Notes: generated by a model from the letters alone, not told the origin. 64,000 nucleotides of DNA from Ktedonobacter sp. SOSP1-85 (GCF_016587415.1 NZ_BNJI01000002.1:1364001-1428000); one strand, 5' to 3'; positions 17,684 to 27,361 are shown, counted from the first letter of the stretch. Numbers and translations: made by a program.

Positions 17684-19090
17684 CCCTCTTTTGTCAGGGA
17701 GGGATAGACTGAGAGGAGAAGGAGAAAAGGTATCGGAGCAGAAAGAGGAGATGCACCATGACCTTGGCAAGACAAGCAACCCCCACAGTGGCCTTTGTGG
17801 ACGAGTATTGCACGTGCTATGAGGACCTTTTTCCCGACGTGCGCAGCTTTGAGTACTTTAAATACATTCATGTGGGATTGTTGTCGGAGATGAAACGCAA
17901 GACCTTGCCAGCCATCGCGAGAAGCTGTGGGGACATTGATGCCCAAGGGCTCCACCATTTTGTGGCCAATACTCCCTGGGACGTGGAAGCGATACGAACC
18001 AGACGACTCCAACTCTTGCGCCAAGCTCTCGATGGCAGGTCATTCGTCCTCTGTATTGATGAGACAGGCGACAAGAAAAAAGGGAAGACAACCGATTATG
18101 TGGCCTCGCAATACATCGGCAACCTGGGCAAAATCGAGAATGGCATCGTCTCGGTCAATGCCTATGGGGTCCTCGATCGGATGACCTTTCCGTTGCTCTT
18201 TCGCGTGTTCAAACCTGACAAGCGCCTCAAGGGAGAGGAGCAGTACAAGACCAAACCGGAGTTGGCGGTCGAGATCATCGAGGAGCTGCAAGCCTGGGGC
18301 TTTCAGTTTGATGTCGTGTTGGCAGATAGCTTATATGGCGAAAGTACCCAGTTTGTGCGGGAACTGGAAAAGCGGCACCTCACCTACGTCCTGGCCATTC
18401 GCGACGATCACGGCATGTGGCTCCCGCCTGGTCAGCGCATCCGTTACACCACCTGGCTTCCCTTCGAGCGGACCTTTTCCAATGGGAAGTCGCAAACCCG
18501 CTTCATCCGCGAGGTGATCTATGGCCAACGCTTGAGCGTCCGTTTCTATCTGCTCACGACCGATCCCAAGACGATGCCGACGCAAAGCACGTCGTATGTG
18601 ATGACCAATCTGCAAGGGAACCTGCGAAAAACGCTTGGCGACACCTATGGGTTGCGGACCTGGATTGAGTATGGCTTCAAGCAGACGAAGAATGAACTGG
18701 GCTGGGCGGATTACCGGGTCACCGATTATGCCTCGATCGAGCGCTGGTGGGAATTGGTGTACTGCGCCTACCTGCTCGTGAGCCTCTACAGTCCTGTCTT
18801 CCAGCACCAAACGGGTGAATGGCTTGAGCCGCTTTCTCAAGCGAGTTCCAAGGAGGCTGCTCCAGAGGCTGCATCTGACCGCTTCTCCGAGCATGTGTGG
18901 TGGGATCAGGGGCAGGGATGGAAGAACCTGCTGAACAACCTGAGGCTCGTTCTCCAACCCTACGTCTTCTACTCCCTCATTTTGCCCTGGCTGATGGTCT
19001 TCGATATCCCTGATCTCCACTCCGGCTTTGCCGCACTCGTTTCCATCATGAACGGTTTTCACGCTCCCCTCCCATTCTGACAGAAGAGGG
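17684..19090 (+). mobile_element. IS701-family element A
   Basis: Bounded by CCCTCTTTTGTCAGGG at 17684 and the inverted CTGACAGAAGAGGG ending at 19090. CTAA flanks both sides (17680-17683 and 19091-19094), a 4-bp target duplication typical of IS701. Confidence 0.9.
17758..19080 (+). CDS. IS701-family transposase
   Basis: A 440-residue DDE transposase. The IS701 signature is clear: CIDETGDKKKGKTTDYVASQ followed by GNLGKIENGIVSVNAYG, the second aspartate in VVLADSLYGE, and the Y-x-E-K region YGLRTWIEYGFKQTKNELGW. Complete. The flanking repeats and target duplication are intact, so this copy could be active. Confidence 0.94.
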   Translation: MTLARQATPTVAFVDEYCTCYEDLFPDVRSFEYFKYIHVGLLSEMKRKTLPAIARSCGDIDAQGLHHFVANTPWDVEAIRTRRLQLLRQALDGRSFVLCIDETGDKKKGKTTDYVASQYIGNLGKIENGIVSVNAYGVLDRMTFPLLFRVFKPDKRLKGEEQYKTKPELAVEIIEELQAWGFQFDVVLADSLYGESTQFVRELEKRHLTYVLAIRDDHGMWLPPGQRIRYTTWLPFERTFSNGKSQTRFIREVIYGQRLSVRFYLLTTDPKTMPTQSTSYVMTNLQGNLRKTLGDTYGLRTWIEYGFKQTKNELGWADYRVTDYASIERWWELVYCAYLLVSLYSPVFQHQTGEWLEPLSQASSKEAAPEAASDRFSEHVWWDQGQGWKNLLNNLRLVLQPYVFYSLILPWLMVFDIPDLHSGFAALVSIMNGFHAPLPF

Positions 19091-19136
19091 CTAAAGCGGT
19101 ACGCATAAGTTTTGAGCCAAAGAGTAGGCTAGAAAG

Positions 19137-20119
19137 ATGAAAGCCTATTCAAATGACTTACGAGAACGAGTGGTGCATGCCGTCGAAGAAGGACGCCCTC
19201 GTGAGGAAATTGTCCACCTCTTTGGGGTCTCTCGCGCAACCGTCAAACGTTACGCAAAACAATACCGAGAAACGGGAGATCTAGCTCCTCAAGCGATTCC
19301 TGGTCGTCCGGCAGTCAAAGGAGCTTCCTTGCGATCAGGCTTGTGGAGCCAGTTAGAAGCCAATCGGGACGCGACGCTAGAAGAACACCGCCGCATCTGG
19401 GAAGCCACGCATGGGCAACAGGTGAGTGCAGCGACCATGGGGCGCGCCATCAAGAAACTAGGCTGGACACGAAAAAAAAGACGCTGGTGGCCACCGAACA
19501 GGACGAGGAGGCACGAGCCGCCTGGCGAGTCCACATTGGACAGGACCAGTGGGAGGACTGGGTATTTGTCGATGAATGTGGAACGCACATTGCTCTGACA
19601 CCTCTGTACGCCCGCTCCCCTCAAGGGACGCGAGCCTACGGCCACGTGCCCCGCAATCATGGAAGCAATACCACCTTGATCGCCTCGCTTTCCGTGAATG
19701 GGATGGGTGAGGCGTTCATCCTGGATGGAGCCGTGGATGCTCGTGCGTTTGAAATCTACGTCGAGCAGATCCTGGCTCCCGGCTTACAGCCAGGGCAAAC
19801 CGTGGTCATAGATAATTTGCGTGCGCACCAAGGCCCACGTGTTCGTGAGGCCATTGAAGCCAAAGGATGCCATCTCTTGTACTTGCCAGCCTATTCGCCT
19901 GATCTCTCGCCGATTGAGCAGGCATTTTCTAAAGTGAAAACCTATTTACGGCGTAAGGGGGCTCGGACACGGGAGGCACTCCAAGCGGCGATTGCCGAAG
20001 CTCTGGAAACCATTACCACTCAGGATGCCCGTGGCTGGTTTGCTCACTGTGGGTATCTCGCCCATGAGGGCGAAGTCATCTTTACAGAAGCACAGCAGTT
20101 TGAGGCTCAAGCCTTTTGA
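19137..20119 (+). CDS. IS630-family transposase with A8 slippery site
   Basis: Two overlapping frames make one IS630 transposase of about 327 residues. The first encodes the helix-turn-helix (EEIVHLFGVSRATVKRYAKQ) up to GWTRKK. The second gives the DDE domain: FVDECGTHIALTP (D), TVVIDNLRAHQ (D) and YSPDLSPIEQAFSKVK (E). They meet at eight A residues (19472-19479). A -1 slip there yields R-K-K-K-T-L-V. The IS630 copy at 59.6 kb has the same A8 at the same place, so frameshifting looks programmed. Inverted repeats were not resolved. Confidence 0.9.
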
Positions 20120-20274
20120 TTACTGCTCTAGCTCGTTGACCCTTTAACAGCCCAACGTTTTGAAGTCAGGAGGGTCTGTCTTTTGCGAGTCTTGTCTGGT
20201 GGAAAGCGGATAACACCCTGCTTGGGGAGAGCGAACGCATTCTTCTACAATCAGGACGTTCCACGACTACTGAG

Positions 20275-20400
20275 GAGTCTGCAGGACACAATTTACATTC
20301 TTTACAAGAAGAAGAATACCAGATGAGAAGCAGTTTTTCAGGGACATCTGTACCATTGATCACTCTTCGCGCCGATTAATCACTCTTCGCCCTAAAATTT
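20275..20400. repeat. Tn7-like transposon end remnant (second site)
   Basis: Contains two directly repeated boxes, GATCACTCTTCGC at 20358 and AATCACTCTTCGC at 20378, about 20 bp apart. They are followed inward by the block with GGGACATCTGTAC, ACCAGATGAGAAGCAG and CAATTTACAT that is shared with the ends near 1.85 and 55.4 kb. No tnsA-like frame was recognised inside. Confidence 0.6.
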
Positions 20401-20516
20401 GTCAAATCTTCGCTTTTACTATAAATACATATTGTTAACATCCTTTGCAACAAAAACGTGCTCAGCTAACAAAAAGCAGAGGAGATATGTTCAGGGAGCC
20501 AAAAGACTCGTAAGAA

Positions 20517-21218
20517 CTAAAGGTTACAGGTACTCCGTATCCAGTCAACAAAACAAGAAACACGGCTATAGTGTTCAATGCATCCATATGTCCCCAAAGG
20601 ACGATCTCCCAATTGCTGCCAAGAACTCACTCCAGCGATAAAGAATTGCGAATTGCGCTCAATCAAGGCAGGTCCTCCGCTGTCTCCATTCCCGCCAACA
20701 CCTTCAAGGTAGGTGCCAAGAGGCGGTGGATCAAAACGAAATTGTATCCAGTAATCATCAACTGCATCAATCTGATTGGTTACTCGACGCAGGTGGCGAT
20801 CAGATCCGAGTGCCCCTCGTTTCCCGTTGCCACACTCACCTGCTCCAAGCAGCGTGATCTCTTGTCCCTGTTCATCAGATTGCTCGTAGAGCTTGAAAGG
20901 CTCTATTCCTTCTACTGGCATTTCTAATTCAACAACAGCCAGATCAATCGTATCAACCGCTCTGTCCTTTTCGTAGTCCCATTCCTTACGAAAGTCTGGA
21001 TGGCGAATGATCCGAGCGATCGGATACCGTTTCCCAGCAAATTCGACACTGAGATGCAGATCTGGAGGGATAAGATTAACGACGTGGGCAGCAGTCAAGA
21101 GCCACGTGGGAGCAATGAGGGATGCTGCCCCATGTCCTCGAAAGAAACTGGTGATGCCTGGCCATTGAGTGCTATCAACAAGCGTTTCTCGATCTAATCG
21201 ATCATGCCTGATAATCAT
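20517..21218 (-). CDS. Trypsin-like serine protease (S1 family)
   Basis: A 233-residue chymotrypsin-fold protease with a complete triad: H45 in LTAAHVV, D92 in TIDLAVVEL and S180 in GNGDSGGPAL. No signal peptide or membrane segment is visible, so it may be cytoplasmic or an exported protein lacking a classical signal. ATG at 21218 has AAGGAA 9 bases upstream; a longer frame to 21251 lacks one. A GITSFFRGHGAASLIAPTWL start fits a mature enzyme with no propeptide. Function is unknown; such proteases sometimes act in defence modules, but no partner gene is adjacent. Confidence 0.88.
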   Translation of the reverse strand: MIIRHDRLDRETLVDSTQWPGITSFFRGHGAASLIAPTWLLTAAHVVNLIPPDLHLSVEFAGKRYPIARIIRHPDFRKEWDYEKDRAVDTIDLAVVELEMPVEGIEPFKLYEQSDEQGQEITLLGAGECGNGKRGALGSDRHLRRVTNQIDAVDDYWIQFRFDPPPLGTYLEGVGGNGDSGGPALIERNSQFFIAGVSSWQQLGDRPLGTYGCIEHYSRVSCFVDWIRSTCNL

Positions 21219-21719
21219 TTTATCGCTTTCCTTTTCAAGGTGAGAGCTCAAAATATTGAAGAGCGCAAATACATCAGAGGCTTGAAGTTTGTGAAAACGA
21301 AAAGTTTGAATCTATATATGATATTTTCGTGCAGTATATACAGATGTCGCACTAAAGGCAAGGTGACGTTTTATACCCAAAGCATCATTGGCTCCTTCTC
21401 GCCTTTGACATAGAGCAATGGAACTCTTAGTTCACGAGTTTTTGTTGTAAGGAATGTTAATAAGATGTATCAAGCATCCCTTAAGCCGGTTTGAACGAGA
21501 CACTGAAGGATAATTTTGTATATGTGATAACATATATTACGCGAATCTTTGCACAAATTTCATCAAGATATGCCTAGCAGTTAGTCCAATTTGGTTTTTA
21601 TGGTACACTGAGGAAAAACAAATGGGACGAGCCGCTCCAGAGAATAAGGGTGACTTCTCACTCAATTGGACAGTTTTTGGTCGCTTCCATGATACTATAC
21701 CTAACAAATTGGATATCTT
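21219..21719. other. Intergenic, AT-rich
   Basis: About 500 bases upstream of both the protease (-) and the kinase (+). It presumably contains their divergent promoters. I see no conserved operator, RNA or gene. Confidence 0.5.
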
Positions 21720-22682
21720 ATGAATAATCAACAAAAACAGTTACAGCACATTCATACAACAAATATAAACATCATAAACGAGATCGTGCAGAAAGCAATA
21801 GGCACCCGCATCGAGCAGATGACTCGTATCAACAAGGGACAGTCTAATGAAGTGTATTTCATCGACCTCAAGGATGGATCATTTGTCCTTCGCATTGCGA
21901 AAGGATTTGACTACGATATCTTTGCCATTGAACGATGGGCCATGCAGGAAGTGAGCCAGCGTGGGGTTCCTATTGCTGCTATTTTGGCACAGGGCTCGGT
22001 GGTTGAGAGGGATGAAGTGATCTCCTACCAGGTTCAAGAGAAATTGCCAGGCGAACCGCTGGATAGCCTGCTGGCACAAGGGAAGGTTGGACGAGATCGA
22101 TCTGAAAGACTGACTGAGCAGGCTGGCGAACTCCTTGCAGCTATTCATTCAGTGTCACCGTTTGGGTGGGGAAGAATCACCAAACCACATCAGGGGATCT
22201 ATGCGTCTTTTGAAAAGTGGATAATTACCTTTCAAGAACGCTCGGAGAGATTCAACAAAGCTCTCGCTCAGTTCACCTCTCTTGGAGTTCCTCGATTTGA
22301 AGAAGTGTGGCAGAAATTGCGTTCTCTTGAAACATGTGCAATCCATAAACCCGTTTTATTGCATTACGACTTATCACCAGACCATATTTTTGTTGATAGC
22401 GATGATAGAATTACCGGCGTTATTGACTGGGGAGCCGTTCATAGTGGCGATCCAGTACGAGATCTCGTTCGCTGGAATTATTGGGACACGTATGAATTCT
22501 CAATAGACTGGCTCGCCTCCACCTACGGTCAATCACTCGTGAAGAGTAAAGGCTTTGAAGAACGTCTGAAACTGGCAAGAATCATTGATGCATTACTTTT
22601 ATTGGACAGCTCTACCTATAAAATTCCAGATGCTGCCGACGCTGAACATGCCGCACTAGTGATCAGAGACCAGATCAATTGA
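21720..22682 (+). CDS. APH-family phosphotransferase
   Basis: A 320-residue aminoglycoside phosphotransferase-like kinase. The glycine-rich N-lobe contains NKGQSNEVYFIDLKDGSFVL. The catalytic loop is LLHYDLSPDHIFVD (Brenner-type H-x-D) and the metal site is GVIDWGAVHSGDP. The usual asparagine after the catalytic loop is replaced by histidine (DHIF), a variant seen in this superfamily. The substrate is unknown; it could be an antibiotic, a choline-like compound or a sugar. TnpB element 3 begins within the last codons of the gene (AATTGAC at 22677). Confidence 0.88.
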   Translation: MNNQQKQLQHIHTTNINIINEIVQKAIGTRIEQMTRINKGQSNEVYFIDLKDGSFVLRIAKGFDYDIFAIERWAMQEVSQRGVPIAAILAQGSVVERDEVISYQVQEKLPGEPLDSLLAQGKVGRDRSERLTEQAGELLAAIHSVSPFGWGRITKPHQGIYASFEKWIITFQERSERFNKALAQFTSLGVPRFEEVWQKLRSLETCAIHKPVLLHYDLSPDHIFVDSDDRITGVIDWGAVHSGDPVRDLVRWNYWDTYEFSIDWLASTYGQSLVKSKGFEERLKLARIIDALLLLDSSTYKIPDAADAEHAALVIRDQIN

Positions 22683-22703
22683 CATCCTCCCCATGGCTAA
22701 AGC

Positions 22704-22932
22704 CTGTCACTTATACACAAATCTGAAAGTTTGCAGAAGATCCTCAGCATGATGCAAGGGAAAGGTGTTGAAAAAACGCCCCTTGATGCACAATGATGTG
22801 CTTTCAGCCTGGCGAGACAAGCGACGTTTTCACCAAAAGGGTGTCACCTCTCGTGTAAGGGAAAACGAGGCACCTGCAGCGCATCACTTCCGTGTTCTTT
22901 CTCAAGATCACATATTTGTGTATAAGTGTCAG
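22704..22932. repeat. Tn5/IS50-like MITE
   Basis: Ends are CTGTCACTTATACACAAAT (22704-22722) and its inverted copy with one mismatch (22914-22932). They match the Tn5 mosaic end at 16 of 19 positions. GGCTAAAGC is duplicated on both sides (22695-22703 and 22933-22941), the 9-bp duplication expected of the IS50 group. The interior is non-coding. The MITE splits the omega RNA end of TnpB element 3. Confidence 0.9.
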
Positions 22933-22963
22933 GGCTAAAGCCAGGGGATTCCTCGAGTCGCCT

Positions 22964-24142
22964 CTAGGGTTTCCTGCTTCGCTGAGTTTTGCCTGAACGA
23001 GACAAAGCCCGTCCAGGTCTTACAGACTCTCCACAGGCGTTAAGGACCGTGAGCCCCACGGTCACAATGTTCTTTGCAGCGTTGATATCGCGGTCATGAT
23101 GGACGCCACATTCTGGGCAGTCCCATTGACGGACATCAAGTGGTAAGGAGTCGAGGAGATGACCGCAATCGAAACAGCGCTTACTGGAAGGATACCATTT
23201 GTCAATCTTGACCACGTTTCGACCATACCAGTTGGCCTTGTATTCGAGTTGGGACACAAACTCGCTCCATCCCACATCGCTGATCGCTTTGCTGAGGGTT
23301 GGGTGCTTGACCATGTTCTTGACTGCCAACGACTCGACACACACCACTTGGTTCTCGCGTATGAGTCGGGTCGAAAGTTTGTGCAGGCGCGTCACGGCGG
23401 CGATCAGCGATACGGGCATGAATGCGTGCTACGTTGAGACGTGCCTTGTCTCGGTTTTTCGAGCCCTTTTTCTTCCTGGCATGACAACGTTGGGCTTTGC
23501 CCAGTTTCTTTTCATCCTTGTGGAAGAACCTGGGATTGCCCACCACTTCGCCTGTCGAGAGGACCACAAAGGACTTTAAACCAAGATCAGCTCCAATCGC
23601 CTGCTCATTGGCAGGCACATGCTCAATCTCGTCTTCCACAAGGATGCTGATGCGCGTAGCGGGCAGCACAGTCTTTGGAGATGGTCACACTCGAAGGGGT
23701 TACATCTTTTGGCAGAGGGCGCGACCAGCGTATATCAAGGGGTTCGTTCATCTTGGCGAGGGTGAGAGCTCCATTGTGCCAGGTAAAAGCGTTGGCGGTA
23801 TAGGTGGCGGATTGCTTGTTGCGTTTTTTGTGGAAGGTGGGGTACTTGGCACGCCCTTCAAAGAAGTTGAGAAACGCTTTGTCCAGGTGACGAAGAGCTT
23901 GCTGCAAGGGCACGCTAGAAACGACATTCAACCAGTGTGTCTCTTCTTGCTTTTTCACGTCAGTCAACAGGAGACTCAACTCTTTGTAATAGAGTCGCTG
24001 ATGGTCGTTGTAATAGGCATCGGTTTTCTTGCGCAATGCCCAGTTATAGACGCGCGCGACAGCACCCAAAGGTTTGAGCAAGGATCTGCTGTTGTTCTGG
24101 CGTGGGATACACGCGGTACTTGAAAGCGCGTTTCTGTTTCAT
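22964..24142 (-). pseudogene. TnpB, multiple frameshifts
   Basis: A relative of the TnpB at 7531. It is broken at least three times: near 24060 (normal CCRFIYNWALRKK is interrupted before YNWALRKK), near 23655 (the same extra base as in element 1, after SKDCAARY) and near 23395 (before HKLSTRLIREN). The RuvC landmarks GADLGLKSF, CVESLAVKNM and HDRDINAAKN remain recognisable. Non-functional. Confidence 0.88.
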
Positions 24143-24293
24143 AGGCTACATTATAGCAGTTACGGTGTAAAAAGGCAACAATTTGCACTGCCCTATCCAC
24201 CCCAAGAAAGGAGCGCGCCATTCATCCCCATGTTTGCGCAACAGGGGTCTTCTGGCGCGGTTAGATAAGGTGGAGGCAAGCCGTGTCTGCTCG

Positions 24294-24410
24294 TAATAGT
24301 CAGTCCAGTTTGAAGGAGGGATAAAGCTCATACATCTGAGCTGCTCGTCCCATCAGATCTTCTCCCATTTTCTCTCAGCATGCATAAGTTTCAAAGTGGA
24401 CTGACTATTA
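24294..24410. repeat. Short MITE-like inverted repeat
   Basis: TAATAGTCAGTCCAGTTTGA at 24294 is inverted at 24389-24410 with two mismatches over 22 bases. The 117-bp unit has no coding capacity and sits between TnpB element 3 and tlyA. Confidence 0.7.
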
Positions 24411-24433
24411 GCATGTTCGACGGCCACATAAAT

Positions 24434-24462
24434 GGAGAGATGGAGCAAAGCTCCATCTCTCC
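24434..24462 (-). terminator. Hairpin downstream of tlyA
   Basis: A perfect 13-bp stem with a 3-base loop lies 18 bases beyond the tlyA stop. The T-run after it on the minus strand is weak, so termination is likely but not certain. Confidence 0.65.
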
Positions 24463-24479
24463 AGCAATGAAAAATGCGG

Positions 24480-25217
24480 CTATTCTTCTTGCGCCTCACC
24501 AACACCTGGTCCTTGAATCATATCAAGCAGTGAGTGCTCATCATACTGCCAATCAAGCATACCAGGACGGTGAGCAAATGAAGCAAAGAATTCGTGAACG
24601 CCATGGCGGGGTTTGAGTGCCAGCTTGACAATGCGCTGTATGCTCAGCCCACACGTCCTTCCTGCTTCCAATACCTGTTGAAGCGCTTCAACCAGCAACG
24701 TGACATCGTCAATGTGTCCCGTCCGCCTCGCATGAGCACTTTCAACCTCGAAGAGCGGCTTCACAAGTACCAAGATCTGCCCCTGGGGGGCAAGCAACGC
24801 TGTTGCAACAGGCAATGCTTTGGTGAGAGAAAGGTAAGAAAGGTCTAGTGTGATCAACGTCGGTGGAGGAAGTAACATATCCAATGTCAGATCACTCAGA
24901 TTGGTTCGCTCAAAATTTCGCACCCGAGGATTAACGCGTAGACGACCAAGGAGTTGGCCGTAGCCGGCATCAACTGCATAGATCAATGTTGCTCCTCGTT
25001 GCAAAAGGCAATCAGTAAATCCTCCAGTGGAAGCGCCACAGTCAAGAGCTATCTGCCCAGTCGCATTGATATCAAATGCATCCAAGGCTGCTTCCAATTT
25101 GTATCCAGCTCGACTTGCGTAGCGTGATCTTCCACGCACGTGAATACGTACATCACGAGGAACAAGCATCCCTGGCTTGTCCAAACGCTGATCGTTCACC
25201 AAAACCTTTCCAGCCAT
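24480..25217 (-). CDS. TlyA-type rRNA 2'-O-methyltransferase, N-terminus frameshifted
   Basis: TlyA-family enzymes methylate 16S and 23S rRNA and have an S4 RNA-binding domain followed by an FtsJ-like methyltransferase. Here MAGKVLVNDQRLDKPG and SRYASRAGYKLEAALDAF are followed by LDCGASTGGFTDCLLQRGA (SAM motif), YAVDAGYGQL and ITLDLSYLSL. The frame continues upstream of the ATG at 25217 as LVERGFFVHIEEARRW, the normal S4 start. Before that it meets a stop, while the preceding RRLPLAT lies in another frame. A one-base shift near 25268 therefore probably removed the start. A truncated product from 25217 lacks half the S4 domain. Confidence 0.82.
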   Translation of the reverse strand: MAGKVLVNDQRLDKPGMLVPRDVRIHVRGRSRYASRAGYKLEAALDAFDINATGQIALDCGASTGGFTDCLLQRGATLIYAVDAGYGQLLGRLRVNPRVRNFERTNLSDLTLDMLLPPPTLITLDLSYLSLTKALPVATALLAPQGQILVLVKPLFEVESAHARRTGHIDDVTLLVEALQQVLEAGRTCGLSIQRIVKLALKPRHGVHEFFASFAHRPGMLDWQYDEHSLLDMIQGPGVGEAQEE

Positions 25218-25309
25218 GGCCCATCGACGTGCCTCTTCAATGTGTACAAAGAACCCTCGCTCTACGAGCGTGTAGCAAGAGGAAGCCGGCGTTTATGAGA
25301 TACGCCTCT

Positions 25310-26395
25310 CGCTTGCTTGGCTTTGTAATCATTCGCTTGATGATCTGAAAATGAAGACATCCTTTTTCCTTTTTTCTTTTTGCATGGGAAATGTAAAAAT
25401 TTGCCAAAAGTAAAGAAAAAGGAAAAGGGAGGACCACGGCCATATGGAAGTTGTGGACAACACAAAAAGATCCAGTCGCAAGAGGCGAGGATCAGCCAAG
25501 AAGCACAAGTTGTACGGAGATGAAGATATTACTTTGAGACCAACGCAACATCAAGGAGCATCAGGAGATGTTATCTCCTGTGTCTATTTCCAGAGCGAGC
25601 GCTCTTGGTTCGTCAGTAATAAATCACCCAGTTCCAGCTACTAGCTTGTCTACAAATAGGCATAGGGAAAAGAAACAGAATTTTTTGGGAAACGCTTTGC
25701 GGAATCATCGTTCTCATCCAATCTAGAGCCAAAATGAACTCATGCGTTGCGATCTTTCCAGGATACTAGATGCGTAGCAGCCATGTCAATCAATGGATAG
25801 CATAATATAGGGTCCCGACATAAAAACCTTTCTAGATTCCGGTAAGAGCTATCTTGCCCCTAGCAGATTCTAGAGCTTTTTATGTCGGGATCCCAATTAA
25901 ACGAAGGAGACTCAAATGTAGCAGAAACATCCAATTTGACTTTATTCGTTCATATTTGTTAAAATAGATCTCGATACTTTATAGATACAAAATTTTCCCC
26001 AAAGGAGCTTTCTATGCCGGGTCATTGCTAATGTGTGCCAGAGATAGCAGGAGAAAAGCTACACTATTGCTGTAGGGCAACAGGATTTTCTTTTGCGTCT
26101 CAATGATAGGATGGCATCACATTAGCAGCTTCATCGCAAGGATCGGCATCGCTCACCTCTCGCTGTCTCGTAATCCTCTGAAGTTGCCTCCCGTTGCTAA
26201 ACAGCACGTGGATGCTTTTTGTGCATATCTCTGGCACCTCATCTTTTCTCCTTCTCTCCCGTAAAAGTGTGTGTACAACCCATGCTTAGCATATGAATTC
26301 TCACATTGTAGAAACCGTGAGAGCGCCGCAGGCGCGACACCGGGCTGGAAGCGGGAGCATTACAAACGGATTCACAAAGATAGGAAAGGAACATT
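25310..26395. other. Long gene-poor stretch
   Basis: Roughly 1.1 kb without a convincing gene. A 66-codon frame at 25444-25644 has no family resemblance and no strong ribosome site. The palindromic MITE at 25810-25893 is the only clear structure. The last 100 bases lead into the first nucleotidyltransferase. Confidence 0.5.
25810..25893. repeat. 84-bp palindromic MITE, copy 1
   Basis: The left arm starts GGGTCCCGACATAAAAA and the right arm ends TTTTTATGTCGGGATCCC, with CTAGATTC and GATTCTAG inside. A related unit, in the other orientation, lies at 27215-27300 on the far side of the first nucleotidyltransferase gene. Confidence 0.75.
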
Positions 26396-27195
26396 ATGTC
26401 ATCATATTCGCGTCGAGACTATGCCCGCAACAGAGATGAATACTTGGAGCAGATTCTTGCCTTTTTACGCAACGATGAGCGTTTCGTCGCAGCCTGGCTC
26501 ACTGGCAGCATTGGGCGAAACGAAGGGGATGAGCTGAGCGATTTTGACCTGCGCATCGTGGTCGCCGACGCTTACGCGGAACAGTTATGCGCTTGTAGTC
26601 CACAGCAGGTGGGAACCGTTACCAGCGCCGAGCGACTTGCTCTCTATAAGCAGTTTGGTCAACCGCTGGTCCTGTGTGAGGCTCCTGGCTTTCCGCCAAC
26701 GGGGGATGTTTCAATCACGTCGTCTATCGCGAGACGGCCATGACGGTTGACTGGGTGCTGATTCCGCAAAAAGACGCGCAAATCCCACAACAAGAGTGCC
26801 GCCTGCTGCTCGATAAAGTTGGCCTTCCCAGCGCGCCGCCAGCCTCAGAATCCACAGAAGAGCGTCTCCGGCTCGCGTCACGCGATGTAAGCACCTTCTG
26901 GATGATGACATCTATCAGTATGAAGTATGTTCTGCGCGGAGACCTCATCATGGGAGATCGCTTCATATTTGGCAATGCTTACTTGTTGCAGGACGTGAAA
27001 CAGCGCGTTGCAGGAGAGACGCTGCACTGGCAGCGTTTGAACATGCCCTTTGCCACGACGCGAGCGGAGCAGGTGGCACTGATCAGGCAGCTTTGCACGG
27101 AAATGCAGGAGGAGATGAGGAAGCTCGTAGCCCAGAGGGGCCAGGTCCCCGATGATCCGATGTCAATCATCGAGGTCTGGCTCTCGATTGAGTGA
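26396..27195 (+). pseudogene. Nucleotidyltransferase-like protein 1, frameshifted
   Basis: First of three paralogues. The DNA polymerase beta-type nucleotidyltransferase motif is TGSIGRNEGDELSDFDLRIVVAD; the C-terminal part contains VDWVLIPQ, LLLDKVGLP and RQLCTEMQEEM. The two parts are in different frames. Adding one G to the run at 26701-26705 restores PTGGCFNHVVYRETAM, which aligns with AGGAFTYVLYAESAI in paralogue 2. The broken site is a five-G run, so sequencing error, a real null, or slippage are all possible. An 84-86 bp MITE lies on each side. Confidence 0.85.
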
Positions 27196-27214
27196 CCTTT
27201 TAGAGTGACCCTCT

Positions 27215-27300
27215 GGGTTCCCGCCATATTTGCCTCTCTAGATCTCGCTAGGAGCAGGGGCGCTCTTACCGGAATTGAGAAGGGCTTTTATGTCGGGACC
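27215..27300. repeat. 86-bp palindromic MITE, copy 2
   Basis: Read on the minus strand it follows copy 1 closely: GGTCCCGACATAAAA, then ATTCCGGTAAGAGC, CCCCT, CTAG and a diverged closing arm. With copy 1 it brackets the first nucleotidyltransferase gene in inverted orientation. Confidence 0.7.
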
Positions 27301-27361
27301 TCCATTTCCCTCAGATAGTGTTGTAATAGTTCTCCATTTTCTTAAGGAAAGAGATTTTTGC

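Larger units (their letters stand above)
22677..24270 (-). mobile_element. TnpB-only element 3 (decayed), with nested MITE
   Basis: A homologue of element 1: same right-end motif (CATCCTCCCCATGGCTAAAG from 22683), same left-end hairpin around CATCCCCATGTTT, and the same insertion preference after AATTGAC. The right end is split by a 229-bp MITE at 22704-22932. Confidence 0.8.

Noticed and set aside
20355..20395. Short CRISPR array at the repeated GATCACTCTTCGC boxes
   Set aside because: Only two or three boxes, 7-8 bp between them, and the intervening sequence is conserved among sites, which does not fit spacers.
25444..25644. 66-residue basic plus-strand frame
   Set aside because: No homology recognised, no good ribosome site, in a gene-poor stretch full of repeats.
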